Notes under the pieces: model-generated
Database searches by the model: none
Told to the model about the DNA's origin: nothing
What the model saw: only the letters and a program-made list of their open reading frames with translations
Assembly (NCBI RefSeq): GCF_000980815.1
Contig: NZ_CP011311.1
Coordinates: forward strand, 1,441,815-1,505,814
From: Corynebacterium camporealensis
Lineage (GTDB): Bacteria; Actinomycetota; Actinomycetes; Mycobacteriales; Mycobacteriaceae
Reading direction: 5' to 3'
Length of the DNA stretch: 64,000 bases
Program-made: the position numbers and the translations under genes
Shown here: positions 19,328 through 27,843 of the stretch, one piece after another
How positions within the stretch are numbered: position 1 is the stretch's first letter
How the letters are laid out: each line of letters starts with the position of its first letter

Positions 19328-20035
19328 ATGGCTCGCAAACCCGTCAAACCGACCGGCAAGCCCAACGAAGATTCACTCTCCGATCGCCAACGGCGCATTC
19401 TGGATGTGATTCGGGATGCCGTGATGCTGCGCGGTTACCCGCCAAGCATCCGTGAGATCGGTGATGCGGCAGGCCTGCAGTCGACCTCCTCGGTGGCGTA
19501 CCAGCTCAAGCAGTTAGAAGAAAAGGGCTTCCTGCGCCGCGACCCGAACAAGCCACGTGCGGTGGATCTGCGCAATTACAACAATGAGGAAGCTCCGCGA
19601 AAGAACTCCCGCAAGCCAGTGGCAACCACTGAGGACACCCCACCGGAGGATTCTGAGGCTGCTTCTTACATTCCGGTCGTTGGTCGCATTGCAGCGGGTT
19701 CCCCAATTACTGCAGAAGAAAACATCGACACCTACTTCCCTATGCCGGGCGACATCCTCGGCGGTGGCGAGCTGTACATGCTGCAGGTGGTCGGTGACTC
19801 CATGCATGATGCGGGCATCTTCGATGGCGACTGGGTTATTGTGCGCTCCCAGGCCGTTGCTGAGGAAGGCGAATTCGTCGCGGCACTGCTCGATGGCGAA
19901 GAGGCTACGGTCAAGGAATTCCACCGCGACTCCTCCGGTGTGTGGCTGCTGCCGCACAATGACGCCTACTCGCCTATCAAGGGCGATGAAGCAGAAATCA
20001 TGGGCAAGGTCGTCTCTGTCTTCCGCAAGCTTTAA
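19328..20035 (+). CDS. lexA: SOS repressor LexA
   Basis: A 235-residue autocleaving repressor of the DNA-damage response. The N-terminal winged HTH (YPPSIREIGDAAGLQSTSSV, about residues 37-56) is joined by a long linker to the S24 peptidase domain. The scissile bond is Ala123-Gly124 (RIAAGSP), the nucleophile is Ser158 (GDSMHDAGI) and the general base is Lys196 (EATVKEF). GAGGAGG lies five to eight bases before the ATG. RecA from this window (42238-43371) would trigger cleavage. Confidence 0.97.
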   Translation: MARKPVKPTGKPNEDSLSDRQRRILDVIRDAVMLRGYPPSIREIGDAAGLQSTSSVAYQLKQLEEKGFLRRDPNKPRAVDLRNYNNEEAPRKNSRKPVATTEDTPPEDSEAASYIPVVGRIAAGSPITAEENIDTYFPMPGDILGGGELYMLQVVGDSMHDAGIFDGDWVIVRSQAVAEEGEFVAALLDGEEATVKEFHRDSSGVWLLPHNDAYSPIKGDEAEIMGKVVSVFRKL

Positions 20036-20052
20036 TCCTCCCCCTTTATCGG

Positions 20053-20080
20053 GCACTCCACGGATGTGGGCTGCCTTTTT
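20053..20080 (+). terminator. Terminator after lexA
   Basis: GCACTCCAC (20053-20061) pairs, with one mismatch, with GTGGGCTGC (20066-20074), loop GGAT, followed by CTTTTTC. The remaining gap to sugR (20081-20301) has no ORF I can support. Confidence 0.65.
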
Positions 20081-20301
20081 CTTACCCCTGTACCCCCACC
20101 GCCGATTATTGGCGTCTACCTTGGCTTTTGGGGTTACTCCCGCTGCGAAACTTTTTGCTTGATGTTTATTCATGCCCGAAAGCAGTGGTTGTGTGCGGGG
20201 TTTCTGGAACAATAGACCCAGAAAGCAAAATAAACCGGGAGTTACTAGTTCGGACATAACAGTTACCGACACCCCCGCCACACGTCCTACAGGAGGGGCC
20301 G

Positions 20302-21087
20302 ATGTACGCCGAAGAGCGGCGCCGCCAAATTGCTTCCCTGACCGCAGTGGAAGGCCGCGTTAACGTCACCGAGCTTTCGGAGCGTTTCGAAGTCACAGCT
20401 GAAACGATTCGTCGTGACTTGGCGGTCCTAGACCGCGAAGGTGTCGTCCACCGCGTGCACGGCGGTGCGGTCGCATCGCAGACCTTCCAGACTGCAGAGC
20501 TAACCTTAGATGCTCGTCAGCGCTCCGCCATTGGTGCCAAGGCTTCCATTGCCCGTGCGGCCATGGACTTTTTGCCCCAGGAATCCGGCAGCATCTTCCT
20601 GGATGCCGGTTCCACCATTAACGCGATGGCCGACCTTATCAGTCAGCAGCACAACACCTCGCCGTGCACTATCGTGACCAACTCGCTGCCGGTAGCACTC
20701 TCCCTGGCAACTGCTGGACTTCCCGAGGTACAACTGCTCGGCGGTACGGTGCGTGCAATTACCCAGGCTGTCGTCGGTGATACTGCGCTGCGCACCATGG
20801 CGCTGCTGCGCGCGGATGTCGCTTTCGTCGGCACCAATGCCTTGACCATTGACCATGGACTGTCGACTGCGGATTCGCAGGAAGCAGCCATCAAGTCGGC
20901 GTTTATCACCAATGCCCACAAGGTTGTGGTGTTGTGTGACTCGTCGAAGCTGGGTAATGACTACCTGGTTAGCTTCGCCTCTATTCGCGATATTGACGTT
21001 GTGATCACAGATTCCGCAGCCCCTGAGACTTTCGTCGAGGAACTGCGGAAGCATGAAATTGAGGTCATTATCGCCGAAGATGACTAG
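20302..21087 (+). CDS. sugR: DeoR-family repressor of PTS sugar genes
   Basis: A 261-residue DeoR-type regulator. The HTH NVTELSERFEVTAETIRRDL (about residues 20-39) is followed by the family motif DREGVVHRVHGGAV and a sugar-phosphate-sensing ISOCOT domain (DAGSTINAMAD, ...VVLCDSSKLG). Position between lexA and ptsI identifies it as SugR, which in C. glutamicum represses ptsG, ptsF, ptsS, ptsI and ptsH when sugar phosphates are low. AGGAGGGG lies before the ATG. Its stop shares CTAG with ptsI. Confidence 0.93.
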   Translation: MYAEERRRQIASLTAVEGRVNVTELSERFEVTAETIRRDLAVLDREGVVHRVHGGAVASQTFQTAELTLDARQRSAIGAKASIARAAMDFLPQESGSIFLDAGSTINAMADLISQQHNTSPCTIVTNSLPVALSLATAGLPEVQLLGGTVRAITQAVVGDTALRTMALLRADVAFVGTNALTIDHGLSTADSQEAAIKSAFITNAHKVVVLCDSSKLGNDYLVSFASIRDIDVVITDSAAPETFVEELRKHEIEVIIAEDD

Positions 21088-22793
21088 TCACGGTACTTTT
21101 CAATCAGCTCGCGCACTGCTTCGCGGGCTTCGCTCGGACCGCTGGAGGCTAGGGCGACATCGGCAAGCTTTTGGCACTGCTCCAAGGTCAGCTCGCTGAC
21201 CTGTGCGCCCACGCCAGCCAAGGCAGTCGAGGCTGCGGACAGCGAGTTCACGCCCAGACCGGTGAGCACGCAGGCCAGCATCGGATCGGCGGCGGCCTCA
21301 CCACAGACGCCCACGGGGACGTTGTTGTCATGGCCCACGACGCAGGTGTGCTGAATCAGGCGCAGCACGGCTGGCTGCCACGGGTCAGTGAGATAGGCCA
21401 GCTGCGAGGACAGACGATCGGCGGCCATCGTGTACTGGGTCAGGTCATTGGTACCGATGGAGACAAAGTCCAGGTGCGGCATGATGGTATCGGCCATGAG
21501 CGCTGCGGCAGGCACCTCAATCATCGCTCCAGCAACCAGGTTGCGCTCCCGGCACAGGCCCGCGAACCACTGCGCTTCAGCTGCGGTGGCCACCATCGGC
21601 GCCATCACCCACGTCGGCGCATTGTCGTCGCGGTTTTCTGCGGCCAGAGCAATCGCGTCTAGCTGACGGGTCAGCAAAGCCTCGTTGTCGCGGGCAACAC
21701 GCAGGCCACGGACACCAAGTGCCGGGTTTTCTTCATCCGACATGGTGGCATAAGAAATCGGCTTGTCCGAACCTGCATCCAGGGTACGAACGACCACCTT
21801 GGATTCGGGATAGGCATTGAAGACCTTGGCATAGATGCGAGCCTGTTCTTCCACGGTCGGTTCTTCGCTGGCGGAGAGGAAGGACAGCTCCGTGCGGTAG
21901 AGGCCAATACCCTCAGCCACAGAATCAGAAGCGATACGGGCGGCATTGCCGTCAGCGACGTTGGCGAGCAGCTGTACACGGTGACCATCGGCAGTTTCTG
22001 CCGGGCCAGTCCACTGGGCGACCTTTTCGGCACGCTCGCGGTACTCGGCAACCGCCTGCTTGGAGGTTTCCTCGTCGGCACCAATGGTCACGTTGCCAAC
22101 CGCACCGTCGACATAGAGCACCGTGCCGGCTTCAATATCACGCAGGCTCGCGCCCATCGCCACGATGCACGGAATATCGAGCTGGCGCGCGATAATCGCG
22201 GTGTGGCTGGTTGGGCCGCCGAGCTCAGTCACCAATGCCTTAATGTGTGCGGTGTCCAAGGTGGCGGTGTCGGCGGGTGCGAGGTCATCGGCAAGCAATA
22301 CTGCTTCGCCCTCGACTGCTGGCAGGCCTGGTTCCGGCTCACCGCGCAGCTGCGCAATCACGCGGTCACGGACATCTTTTAAGTCTGTGGTGCGCTCTGC
22401 CATGATGCCGCCGGCAGCTTCAAACATGGTGACAAACTTGTCAGTTGCACCAACCACGGCGTACTCCGCAGTCTTGCCAGTACGCACACCCTTGCGCACC
22501 GCCTTGTGCCAACCGCGGTCCTTGGCCATACGCGAGGTCGCATCAAGGACCTCAGCGGCCTGACCATCGGCACCATTGGCGCGCTGCTCCAGACGGGATG
22601 CGACCAGGTCAGCAGCTTCGACAAAGCGATCGAATTCTGCATCGCGCTGTTCTTCGGGCACGGGCGTCGATGCTCCGGGAAGCTCCGGGCGGGGGCGGAC
22701 CCACACGGCTTCGGCATACGCAATACCGGCTACCACGCCGGTTCCGGAGATGGTGGTTTCCTCAGCAGAACTCATAGTTTTCGCTTCTTTCAT
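21084..22793 (-). CDS. ptsI: PTS enzyme I (phosphoenolpyruvate-protein phosphotransferase)
   Basis: A 569-residue cytosolic enzyme that takes phosphate from PEP and passes it to HPr. The phospho-accepting His197 is in GGPTSHTAIIAR; the PEP-binding barrel carries LYRTELSFL, GVRGLRVAR and the catalytic-Cys motif VGVCGEAAADP. The N-terminus IVxGTGVVAGIA-like (SGTGVVAGIAYAEAVWV) is typical of corynebacterial EI. Starts at 22793 (ATG), 22796 (TTG) or 22775 (ATG) are possible and none has a clear ribosome site. Divergent from fruK; convergent with sugR. Confidence 0.95.
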   Translation of the reverse strand: MKEAKTMSSAEETTISGTGVVAGIAYAEAVWVRPRPELPGASTPVPEEQRDAEFDRFVEAADLVASRLEQRANGADGQAAEVLDATSRMAKDRGWHKAVRKGVRTGKTAEYAVVGATDKFVTMFEAAGGIMAERTTDLKDVRDRVIAQLRGEPEPGLPAVEGEAVLLADDLAPADTATLDTAHIKALVTELGGPTSHTAIIARQLDIPCIVAMGASLRDIEAGTVLYVDGAVGNVTIGADEETSKQAVAEYRERAEKVAQWTGPAETADGHRVQLLANVADGNAARIASDSVAEGIGLYRTELSFLSASEEPTVEEQARIYAKVFNAYPESKVVVRTLDAGSDKPISYATMSDEENPALGVRGLRVARDNEALLTRQLDAIALAAENRDDNAPTWVMAPMVATAAEAQWFAGLCRERNLVAGAMIEVPAAALMADTIMPHLDFVSIGTNDLTQYTMAADRLSSQLAYLTDPWQPAVLRLIQHTCVVGHDNNVPVGVCGEAAADPMLACVLTGLGVNSLSAASTALAGVGAQVSELTLEQCQKLADVALASSGPSEAREAVRELIEKYRD

Positions 22794-22862
22794 CAACGAG
22801 GGATCTCTATCTCAAGATCATCACAAAAGCGTCCAAAATGCAACGAAAACCACAAAAAGTGA

Positions 22863-22914
22863 TTGACAAACCAACACAAACAGACAACAATCAGAAACAA
22901 ACACAAAGTTTCTG
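22863..22914 (+). promoter_or_regulatory. fruK-ptsF promoter with overlapping inverted repeat
   Basis: -35 TTGACA (22863-22868), 17-base spacer, -10 AACAAT (22886-22891). Directly downstream CAGAAAC (22892-22898) and GTTTCTG (22908-22914) form a perfect 7-bp inverted repeat over the expected transcription start, the position of a repressor operator. Several ACAAAC motifs occur in the same A/C-rich stretch. SugR is the likely ligand (inference). Confidence 0.6.
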
Positions 22915-22950
22915 TGTGGAAACGGATTTAGCGAAGGTGACGCCCTGACA

Positions 22951-23913
22951 ATGATTTTGACGTTCACTCCCAACCCCAGCATCGATTCCACAATCGAGCT
23001 CAGCGAAGCGGTCCAGCCGGGCAACGTGCACCGCGCCTGCCGGGTGATTCAGCAGCCCGGCGGCAAAGGCGTCAACGTTGCCGCAGCCGTGCATTTGGCT
23101 CAACGCCCCACCTTGGCGCTCTTCCCGGCTAATGACAACGACATCTTCTTGCACCTCGTCAAAGAATCCGGCCTTCCTTTCCACAACCTGCCCATGTCAG
23201 AAGGCGTGCGCGTCAACACCACCGTCACTGACCCCGAGGGTGTCACGACCAAGCTCAACGGCCCGGGCCCACAACTGAAGCCTGAGCTCGCCGATGAGCT
23301 CAAGCGCACCTTAGTCAACAAAGCCCACGATGCCTCCTGGGTCGTCCTTGCCGGTTCCCTACCAGGTGGGGTGTCCGAATCCTGGTACTCCGACCTCATC
23401 GCCGCCCTGCGTGCGGAGGTCCCCGACGTTCGCATCGCACTCGATACTTCCGATGGTCCGATGCGCGCTGTGGCCAATGAACTGCATCGAGCTGCTCCCG
23501 ATGTCATTAAGCCCAACGGCATGGAACTTGGCCAGCTTGCCGGTGTCGACGGCCTCGCCTTAGAGCACGCCGCCGCTACCGGCGATTATGAACCGGTTAT
23601 TTCCGCCGCACGCCTCGTCGTCGCCCGCGGTATTCCGGAAGTACTCGTCACCTTAGGCGCTGCCGGCGCGGTATTGGTGACCGCCGACAACGCCTGGATC
23701 GCCACCCCACCTCCTAGTGAGGTGCGCTCGACTGTTGGTGCCGGCGATGCCGCTTTAGCTGGCTATATACTGGCGCGTAGCAGCAACGAAGACTACCCAG
23801 CCGCACTGGCGCGCTCGGTGGCCTACGGCACCGCCGCCACCGCCTTGCCTGGAACCCAATTCCCCTCCCCCGACGGCCTGGATATTGCAGGAACCGTCGT
23901 TACACCTGAATAA
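22951..23913 (+). CDS. fruK: 1-phosphofructokinase
   Basis: A 320-residue PfkB/ribokinase-family kinase that phosphorylates the fructose 1-phosphate produced by PtsF to fructose 1,6-bisphosphate. The substrate-binding N-terminus is TFTPNPSIDSTIEL and QQPGGKGVNVA; the nucleotide/catalytic signature TVGAGDAALAGYI lies near residue 255, with the catalytic Asp in GAGD. Start ATG 22951 follows GAAGGTGAC. It heads the fruK-ptsF-ptsH run. In C. glutamicum a fruR regulator precedes fruK; it is missing here. Confidence 0.94.
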   Translation: MILTFTPNPSIDSTIELSEAVQPGNVHRACRVIQQPGGKGVNVAAAVHLAQRPTLALFPANDNDIFLHLVKESGLPFHNLPMSEGVRVNTTVTDPEGVTTKLNGPGPQLKPELADELKRTLVNKAHDASWVVLAGSLPGGVSESWYSDLIAALRAEVPDVRIALDTSDGPMRAVANELHRAAPDVIKPNGMELGQLAGVDGLALEHAAATGDYEPVISAARLVVARGIPEVLVTLGAAGAVLVTADNAWIATPPPSEVRSTVGAGDAALAGYILARSSNEDYPAALARSVAYGTAATALPGTQFPSPDGLDIAGTVVTPE

Positions 23914-23933
23914 GGCCAAAGGACTTTGTGCCC

Positions 23934-26093
23934 ATGTCTTCCCCGATTATCACCACCGACCTGGTGGCCTTGGACGCTGACTTTGGCAGCAGCGTCGACA
24001 CTGTTATCACCGAACTTGCCACGCTGGTTCACAACACCGGTCGCGCCAGCGACATCGACGGTCTTGCCCAACCTGCCATCGAACGCGAAAACAAGGCTGG
24101 CACTGGCGTACCCGGCAAAGTTGCCATCCCGCACTGCCGTTCGGAAGCCGTCAGCGAACCCACCCTCGCTTTTGCCCGCCTGGCCAAGCCAGTCGATTTC
24201 TCTGGCCCTGACGGCGATGCCGAACTCGTCTTCCTCATCGCCGCCCCTGCCGATGGCGGCAAAGCCCACCTGCGCATCCTGTCCAAGCTTGCCCGCGCAC
24301 TTGTTCGCGACGACTTCCTCAACACCCTGCGCGAAGCAACCACTGCCGACGAAATCGTCACCGCAGTCATGGAGGTCATCAACGCAGAAAAGCCACGCAA
24401 GAAGAAGCCGGCCGATAAATCGACCACGACCTCAGCAGGTACCGCAACCGCGGCAGCAGGAACCGCAGCGGCGGCATCGCAAAGCAGCGCATCCACCAGT
24501 GATGCCGACACTGACCCGAAGGCAGCGACTGAACAGCAGTCTTCGGGCAAGCGCACCCGCATCGTGGCAGTCACGGCCTGCCCGACGGGTATTGCGCATA
24601 CCTACATGGCCGCAGATGCGCTAACGCAGACTGCTGACAAACGCGATGACATCGAGTTGTTAGTCGAAACCCAAGGCTCGTCGAATAACGAACCTCTGGC
24701 TGACGCTGATATCGATGCTGCTGATGCGGTCATCTTTGCCACGGATGTTGGCGTGCGCGATAAGGAGCGTTTCGCCGGCAAGCCGGTCATTGAATCTGGT
24801 GTGAAACGCGCAATCAATGAGCCGTCCGTCATGCTGGATGAAGCAGTTGCTGCAGCGAATAACCCGAATGCCCGCAAGGTTTCCGGCACGAAGTCCAACT
24901 CGACTCCGTCTGCTTCAGCGGATGCTGAAGCAGACGCTGGCCTGGGCTGGGGCAAGCGCATCCAGCAGGCAGTGATGACTGGCGTCTCTTACATGGTGCC
25001 ATTCGTCGCTGCTGGTGGTTTGCTGCTGGCTTTGGGCTTCCTGTTTGGTGGCGCCGACATGGCCAATGGTTGGCAGGCCATTACGACGAATTACTCGTTG
25101 ACCAACCTGCCGGGCCATGAGGTCGATGTTGATGGCACAATGATGAGCTTTGAACGCGCCGGATTCATGTTGTACTTCGGTGCGGTGCTCTTTGCCATTG
25201 GCCAAGCAGCGATGAGCTTTATCGTCGCGGCACTCTCCGGCTTTATTGCCTTTGCTCTGGCCGGCCGTCCGGGTATTGCACCGGGCTTTGTCGGTGGCGC
25301 GATTGCTGTGACTTTGGATGCTGGCTTCATCGGTGGTCTGGTCACCGGTTTGCTGGCTGGTCTGGTCGCGATGTGGATTGGTCAGTGGAAGGTCCCGCGC
25401 TGGCTGGGCTCACTGATGCCAGTCGTTATTATTCCGCTGCTAGCCTCGCTGGTCGTGGGCTTGGCGATGTACCTGCTGCTCGGCGCCCCACTGGCTGCCA
25501 TCATGGAAGGCCTGCAGAACTGGCTGTCGTCGATGTCTGGTTCTTCTGCCGTACTGCTGGGCATCATTTTGGGCCTGATGATGTGCTTCGACCTCGGCGG
25601 CCCAGTCAACAAAGCGGCGTACTTGTTCGCGACTGCGGGTCTGTCCACGGGCGACCAGGCGTCGATGGAAATCATGGCTGCCGTCATGGCCGCCGGTATG
25701 GTTCCACCAATTGCGTTGTCGCTGGCGACCTTCCTGCGCAAGAGCCTGTTTACTCCGGCTGAGCAAGAAAACGGCAAGTCCGCGTGGCTGCTGGGTCTGT
25801 CGTTTGTCTCCGAAGGTGCTATCCCGTTTGCTGCTGCTGACCCATTCCGCGTCATCCCATCGATGATGGCTGGTGGTGCTGTCACCGGTGCCATCTCGAT
25901 GGCTCTCAGTGTCGGTTCGCATGCCCCGCATGGTGGTATCTTCGTGCTCTTCGCTATTTCCCCGGCATGGGGCTACCTGCTGGCTATCGCTGCAGGTGTT
26001 GCAGTCTCTGCCGTCACGGTGATTGCTGTGAAGCAGTTCTGGCCAAACCGCGCTATTGAAGAGGCCGCAGGTCAGCGCAACGTAGCGGCATGA
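23934..26093 (+). CDS. ptsF: PTS fructose-specific EIIABC component
   Basis: A 719-residue membrane permease/phosphotransferase taking up fructose as fructose 1-phosphate. Domain order: EIIA (PTS_EIIA_2) with phospho-His67 in VAIPHCRSEAV; an Ala/Thr/Lys-rich linker (about 160-205); EIIB with phospho-Cys216 in AVTACPTGIAHTYMAADAL (part); a second linker; EIIC with about nine membrane segments from residue ~350. ATG 23934 is 10 bases after AAAGGA; the GTG at 23928 is too close to it. The gap to fruK is 20 bases. Confidence 0.95.
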   Translation: MSSPIITTDLVALDADFGSSVDTVITELATLVHNTGRASDIDGLAQPAIERENKAGTGVPGKVAIPHCRSEAVSEPTLAFARLAKPVDFSGPDGDAELVFLIAAPADGGKAHLRILSKLARALVRDDFLNTLREATTADEIVTAVMEVINAEKPRKKKPADKSTTTSAGTATAAAGTAAAASQSSASTSDADTDPKAATEQQSSGKRTRIVAVTACPTGIAHTYMAADALTQTADKRDDIELLVETQGSSNNEPLADADIDAADAVIFATDVGVRDKERFAGKPVIESGVKRAINEPSVMLDEAVAAANNPNARKVSGTKSNSTPSASADAEADAGLGWGKRIQQAVMTGVSYMVPFVAAGGLLLALGFLFGGADMANGWQAITTNYSLTNLPGHEVDVDGTMMSFERAGFMLYFGAVLFAIGQAAMSFIVAALSGFIAFALAGRPGIAPGFVGGAIAVTLDAGFIGGLVTGLLAGLVAMWIGQWKVPRWLGSLMPVVIIPLLASLVVGLAMYLLLGAPLAAIMEGLQNWLSSMSGSSAVLLGIILGLMMCFDLGGPVNKAAYLFATAGLSTGDQASMEIMAAVMAAGMVPPIALSLATFLRKSLFTPAEQENGKSAWLLGLSFVSEGAIPFAAADPFRVIPSMMAGGAVTGAISMALSVGSHAPHGGIFVLFAISPAWGYLLAIAAGVAVSAVTVIAVKQFWPNRAIEEAAGQRNVAA

Positions 26094-26147
26094 TCTAATT
26101 ACTCGTACACTCGTAAGTGCTAACGCACATCATGAAAGGAAATTATC

Positions 26148-26414
26148 ATGGCTTCCAAAACCGTTAAGGTCGGCTCCTCGGTAGGCCTGCACGCACGTCC
26201 TGCTTCCATCATCGCCGATGCTGCCAGCGAATTCGACGAGGACATCTTCCTGAACCTGGCTGGCGAGGAAGAAGATGAGGAAACTGATGCAGCTTCCTCC
26301 CTGATGATTATGGCTCTGGGCGCAGAGCAGGGCGACGAGGTTGTCGTCACTTCCGAGAACGAAGAGGCAGTAGAAAAGATTGCCTCCCTGATTGAGCAGG
26401 ACCTCGACTCTTAG
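26148..26414 (+). CDS. ptsH: PTS phosphocarrier protein HPr
   Basis: An 88-residue HPr. Phospho-accepting His15 is in the GLHARPAS motif. The region around residues 46-52 is acidic (EEEDEETDAASS) instead of the regulatory-Ser context of Firmicutes, consistent with actinobacteria lacking HPr kinase. It relays phosphate from EI to PtsF and other EII proteins. GAAAGGAAA lies eight bases before the ATG. A 54-base gap after ptsF may hold its own promoter, and a strong terminator follows. Confidence 0.95.
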   Translation: MASKTVKVGSSVGLHARPASIIADAASEFDEDIFLNLAGEEEDEETDAASSLMIMALGAEQGDEVVVTSENEEAVEKIASLIEQDLDS

Positions 26415-26466
26415 TCTTTCGACTTCGAGGCATAGTTCTTACCTCACGGCTCGCGTGCGAACCGCC

Positions 26467-26509
26467 TCTCCCCGATTGAACTCACTATGGTTCAGCCGGG
26501 GAGATTTTT
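26467..26509 (+). terminator. Terminator after ptsH
   Basis: TCTCCCCGATTGAAC (26467-26481) pairs with GTTCAGCCGGGGAGA (26490-26504) except for an internal two-base mismatch, followed by TTTTT. It also sits just past the stop of the convergent permease gene. Confidence 0.85.
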
Positions 26510-26513
26510 ATGC

Positions 26514-27794
26514 CTACTTGGCCAGCGGCTGGCCTTCGCCAACATTGTGGTAGAGCCACTTCAGGGCTGGGTAGGCCAGGATGATGCCGACCGAGCCCCA
26601 GGCAATGCCTTCCAGCTCGACGCCGAAGACGCTTAAGGTCAGGTTGCCGATACCGGCGACCAGAGCGACGGCAGCGGTGGTCAGGTTGACCGGGTTGTTG
26701 AAGTTGACCTTGTTATCAATCCAGATGCGCACGCCCAGCATGCCGATAAGCCCGTAGAGCACCAGGCAGGCACCTCCCAGTACGCCGGTTGGGATGGTGA
26801 AGATCAGTGCGCCGAACTTCGGGATGAACGCCAGGGCGACAGCGGTAGCGGCAGCCACCCAGTACGCAGCGGTGGAATACACACGGGTTGCGGCCATCAC
26901 GCCGATGTTTTCAGCGTAGGTAGTCGTTGCAGAACCACCGAAGCCACCGGCCAGAGAGGTCGCCAGGCCGTCGGCGATAAGGGCATCGCCAGCCAAGTTG
27001 TCCATGTTGCGCTTGGTCATTTCGGAGACAGCCTTGACGTGGCCGACGTTCTCCGCCACCAAGACGACGAGTACCGGCAGGGCCACGGCGATGGCAGACA
27101 TGTTGAATTCTGGCGTATGGAAGTCCGGCAGACCGATCCAAGCGGCTTCGCGAATGCTGTCGGCAGCGCCCTCCTGAAGATTGCCGGTAAGCGCGGCGAA
27201 GATCCAGCCGACAACCACGCCGATGAGGATGGACAGGCGGGAAAACATTCCGCGGGAACCAACGGTGCCGGCCAGAATCACAAACAAAGTGACGGTGGCA
27301 ACCAGTGGCTGGCTGCTGAAGTTGTCCGTGGCGGTCGGTGCCAGGTTCAGGCCGATAAGAGCCACGATGGCGCCGGTAACAGCCGGTGGCATGATGGCGT
27401 CGATAACTTTGCGGCCTGCGGCTTTGACGATAAAGCCGATAACCATCAGCGCTAGACCGGTGACCAGGATGGAACCGGTCTGTGCCGCAATGCCGTGCTG
27501 CTGCGACGCAGTCAGCGGGGCAATAAAGGCGAAAGAAGAGCCCAGGTAGGAAGGCAACCGATTACGAGTAATCAGCAAGAAAAGCATCGTGCCGATACCG
27601 GAGAACAACAACGTGGTGTTCACCGGGAAACCGGTCAAAGTGGGCACCAGCAAGGTAGCGCCGAACATGGCGACTACGTGCTGCATTCCGATGCCGATGG
27701 TGCGCGGCCAATCCAACCGCTCATCCGGTGCGACTACCGCACCGGGCTTTACATGTTTGCCGTCGCCGTGCAGGCGCCATCCTAAAGTACTCAC
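26514..27794 (-). CDS. Uracil-xanthine permease family transporter (NCS2)
   Basis: A 426-residue nucleobase:cation symporter of the UraA/NCS2 family with about 12-14 membrane segments. Visible family features are QHVVAMFGATLLVPTLTGFP near the N-terminus and the half-helix signature GGFGGSATTTYAENIGVMAATRVYS, part, where Glu of AENIG is a conserved nucleobase-binding residue in UraA. Uracil is the likely substrate. GTG 27794 is chosen since CATAAT (27803-27808) lies eight bases upstream, fitting a leaderless start; ATG 27800 is two bases from that box and has no ribosome site. Confidence 0.9.
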   Translation of the reverse strand: MSTLGWRLHGDGKHVKPGAVVAPDERLDWPRTIGIGMQHVVAMFGATLLVPTLTGFPVNTTLLFSGIGTMLFLLITRNRLPSYLGSSFAFIAPLTASQQHGIAAQTGSILVTGLALMVIGFIVKAAGRKVIDAIMPPAVTGAIVALIGLNLAPTATDNFSSQPLVATVTLFVILAGTVGSRGMFSRLSILIGVVVGWIFAALTGNLQEGAADSIREAAWIGLPDFHTPEFNMSAIAVALPVLVVLVAENVGHVKAVSEMTKRNMDNLAGDALIADGLATSLAGGFGGSATTTYAENIGVMAATRVYSTAAYWVAAATAVALAFIPKFGALIFTIPTGVLGGACLVLYGLIGMLGVRIWIDNKVNFNNPVNLTTAAVALVAGIGNLTLSVFGVELEGIAWGSVGIILAYPALKWLYHNVGEGQPLAK

Positions 27795-27843
27795 GGGCAT
27801 TTATTATGCCCATCACATAACGCTGAAGGAAAACTCCAGAGTC

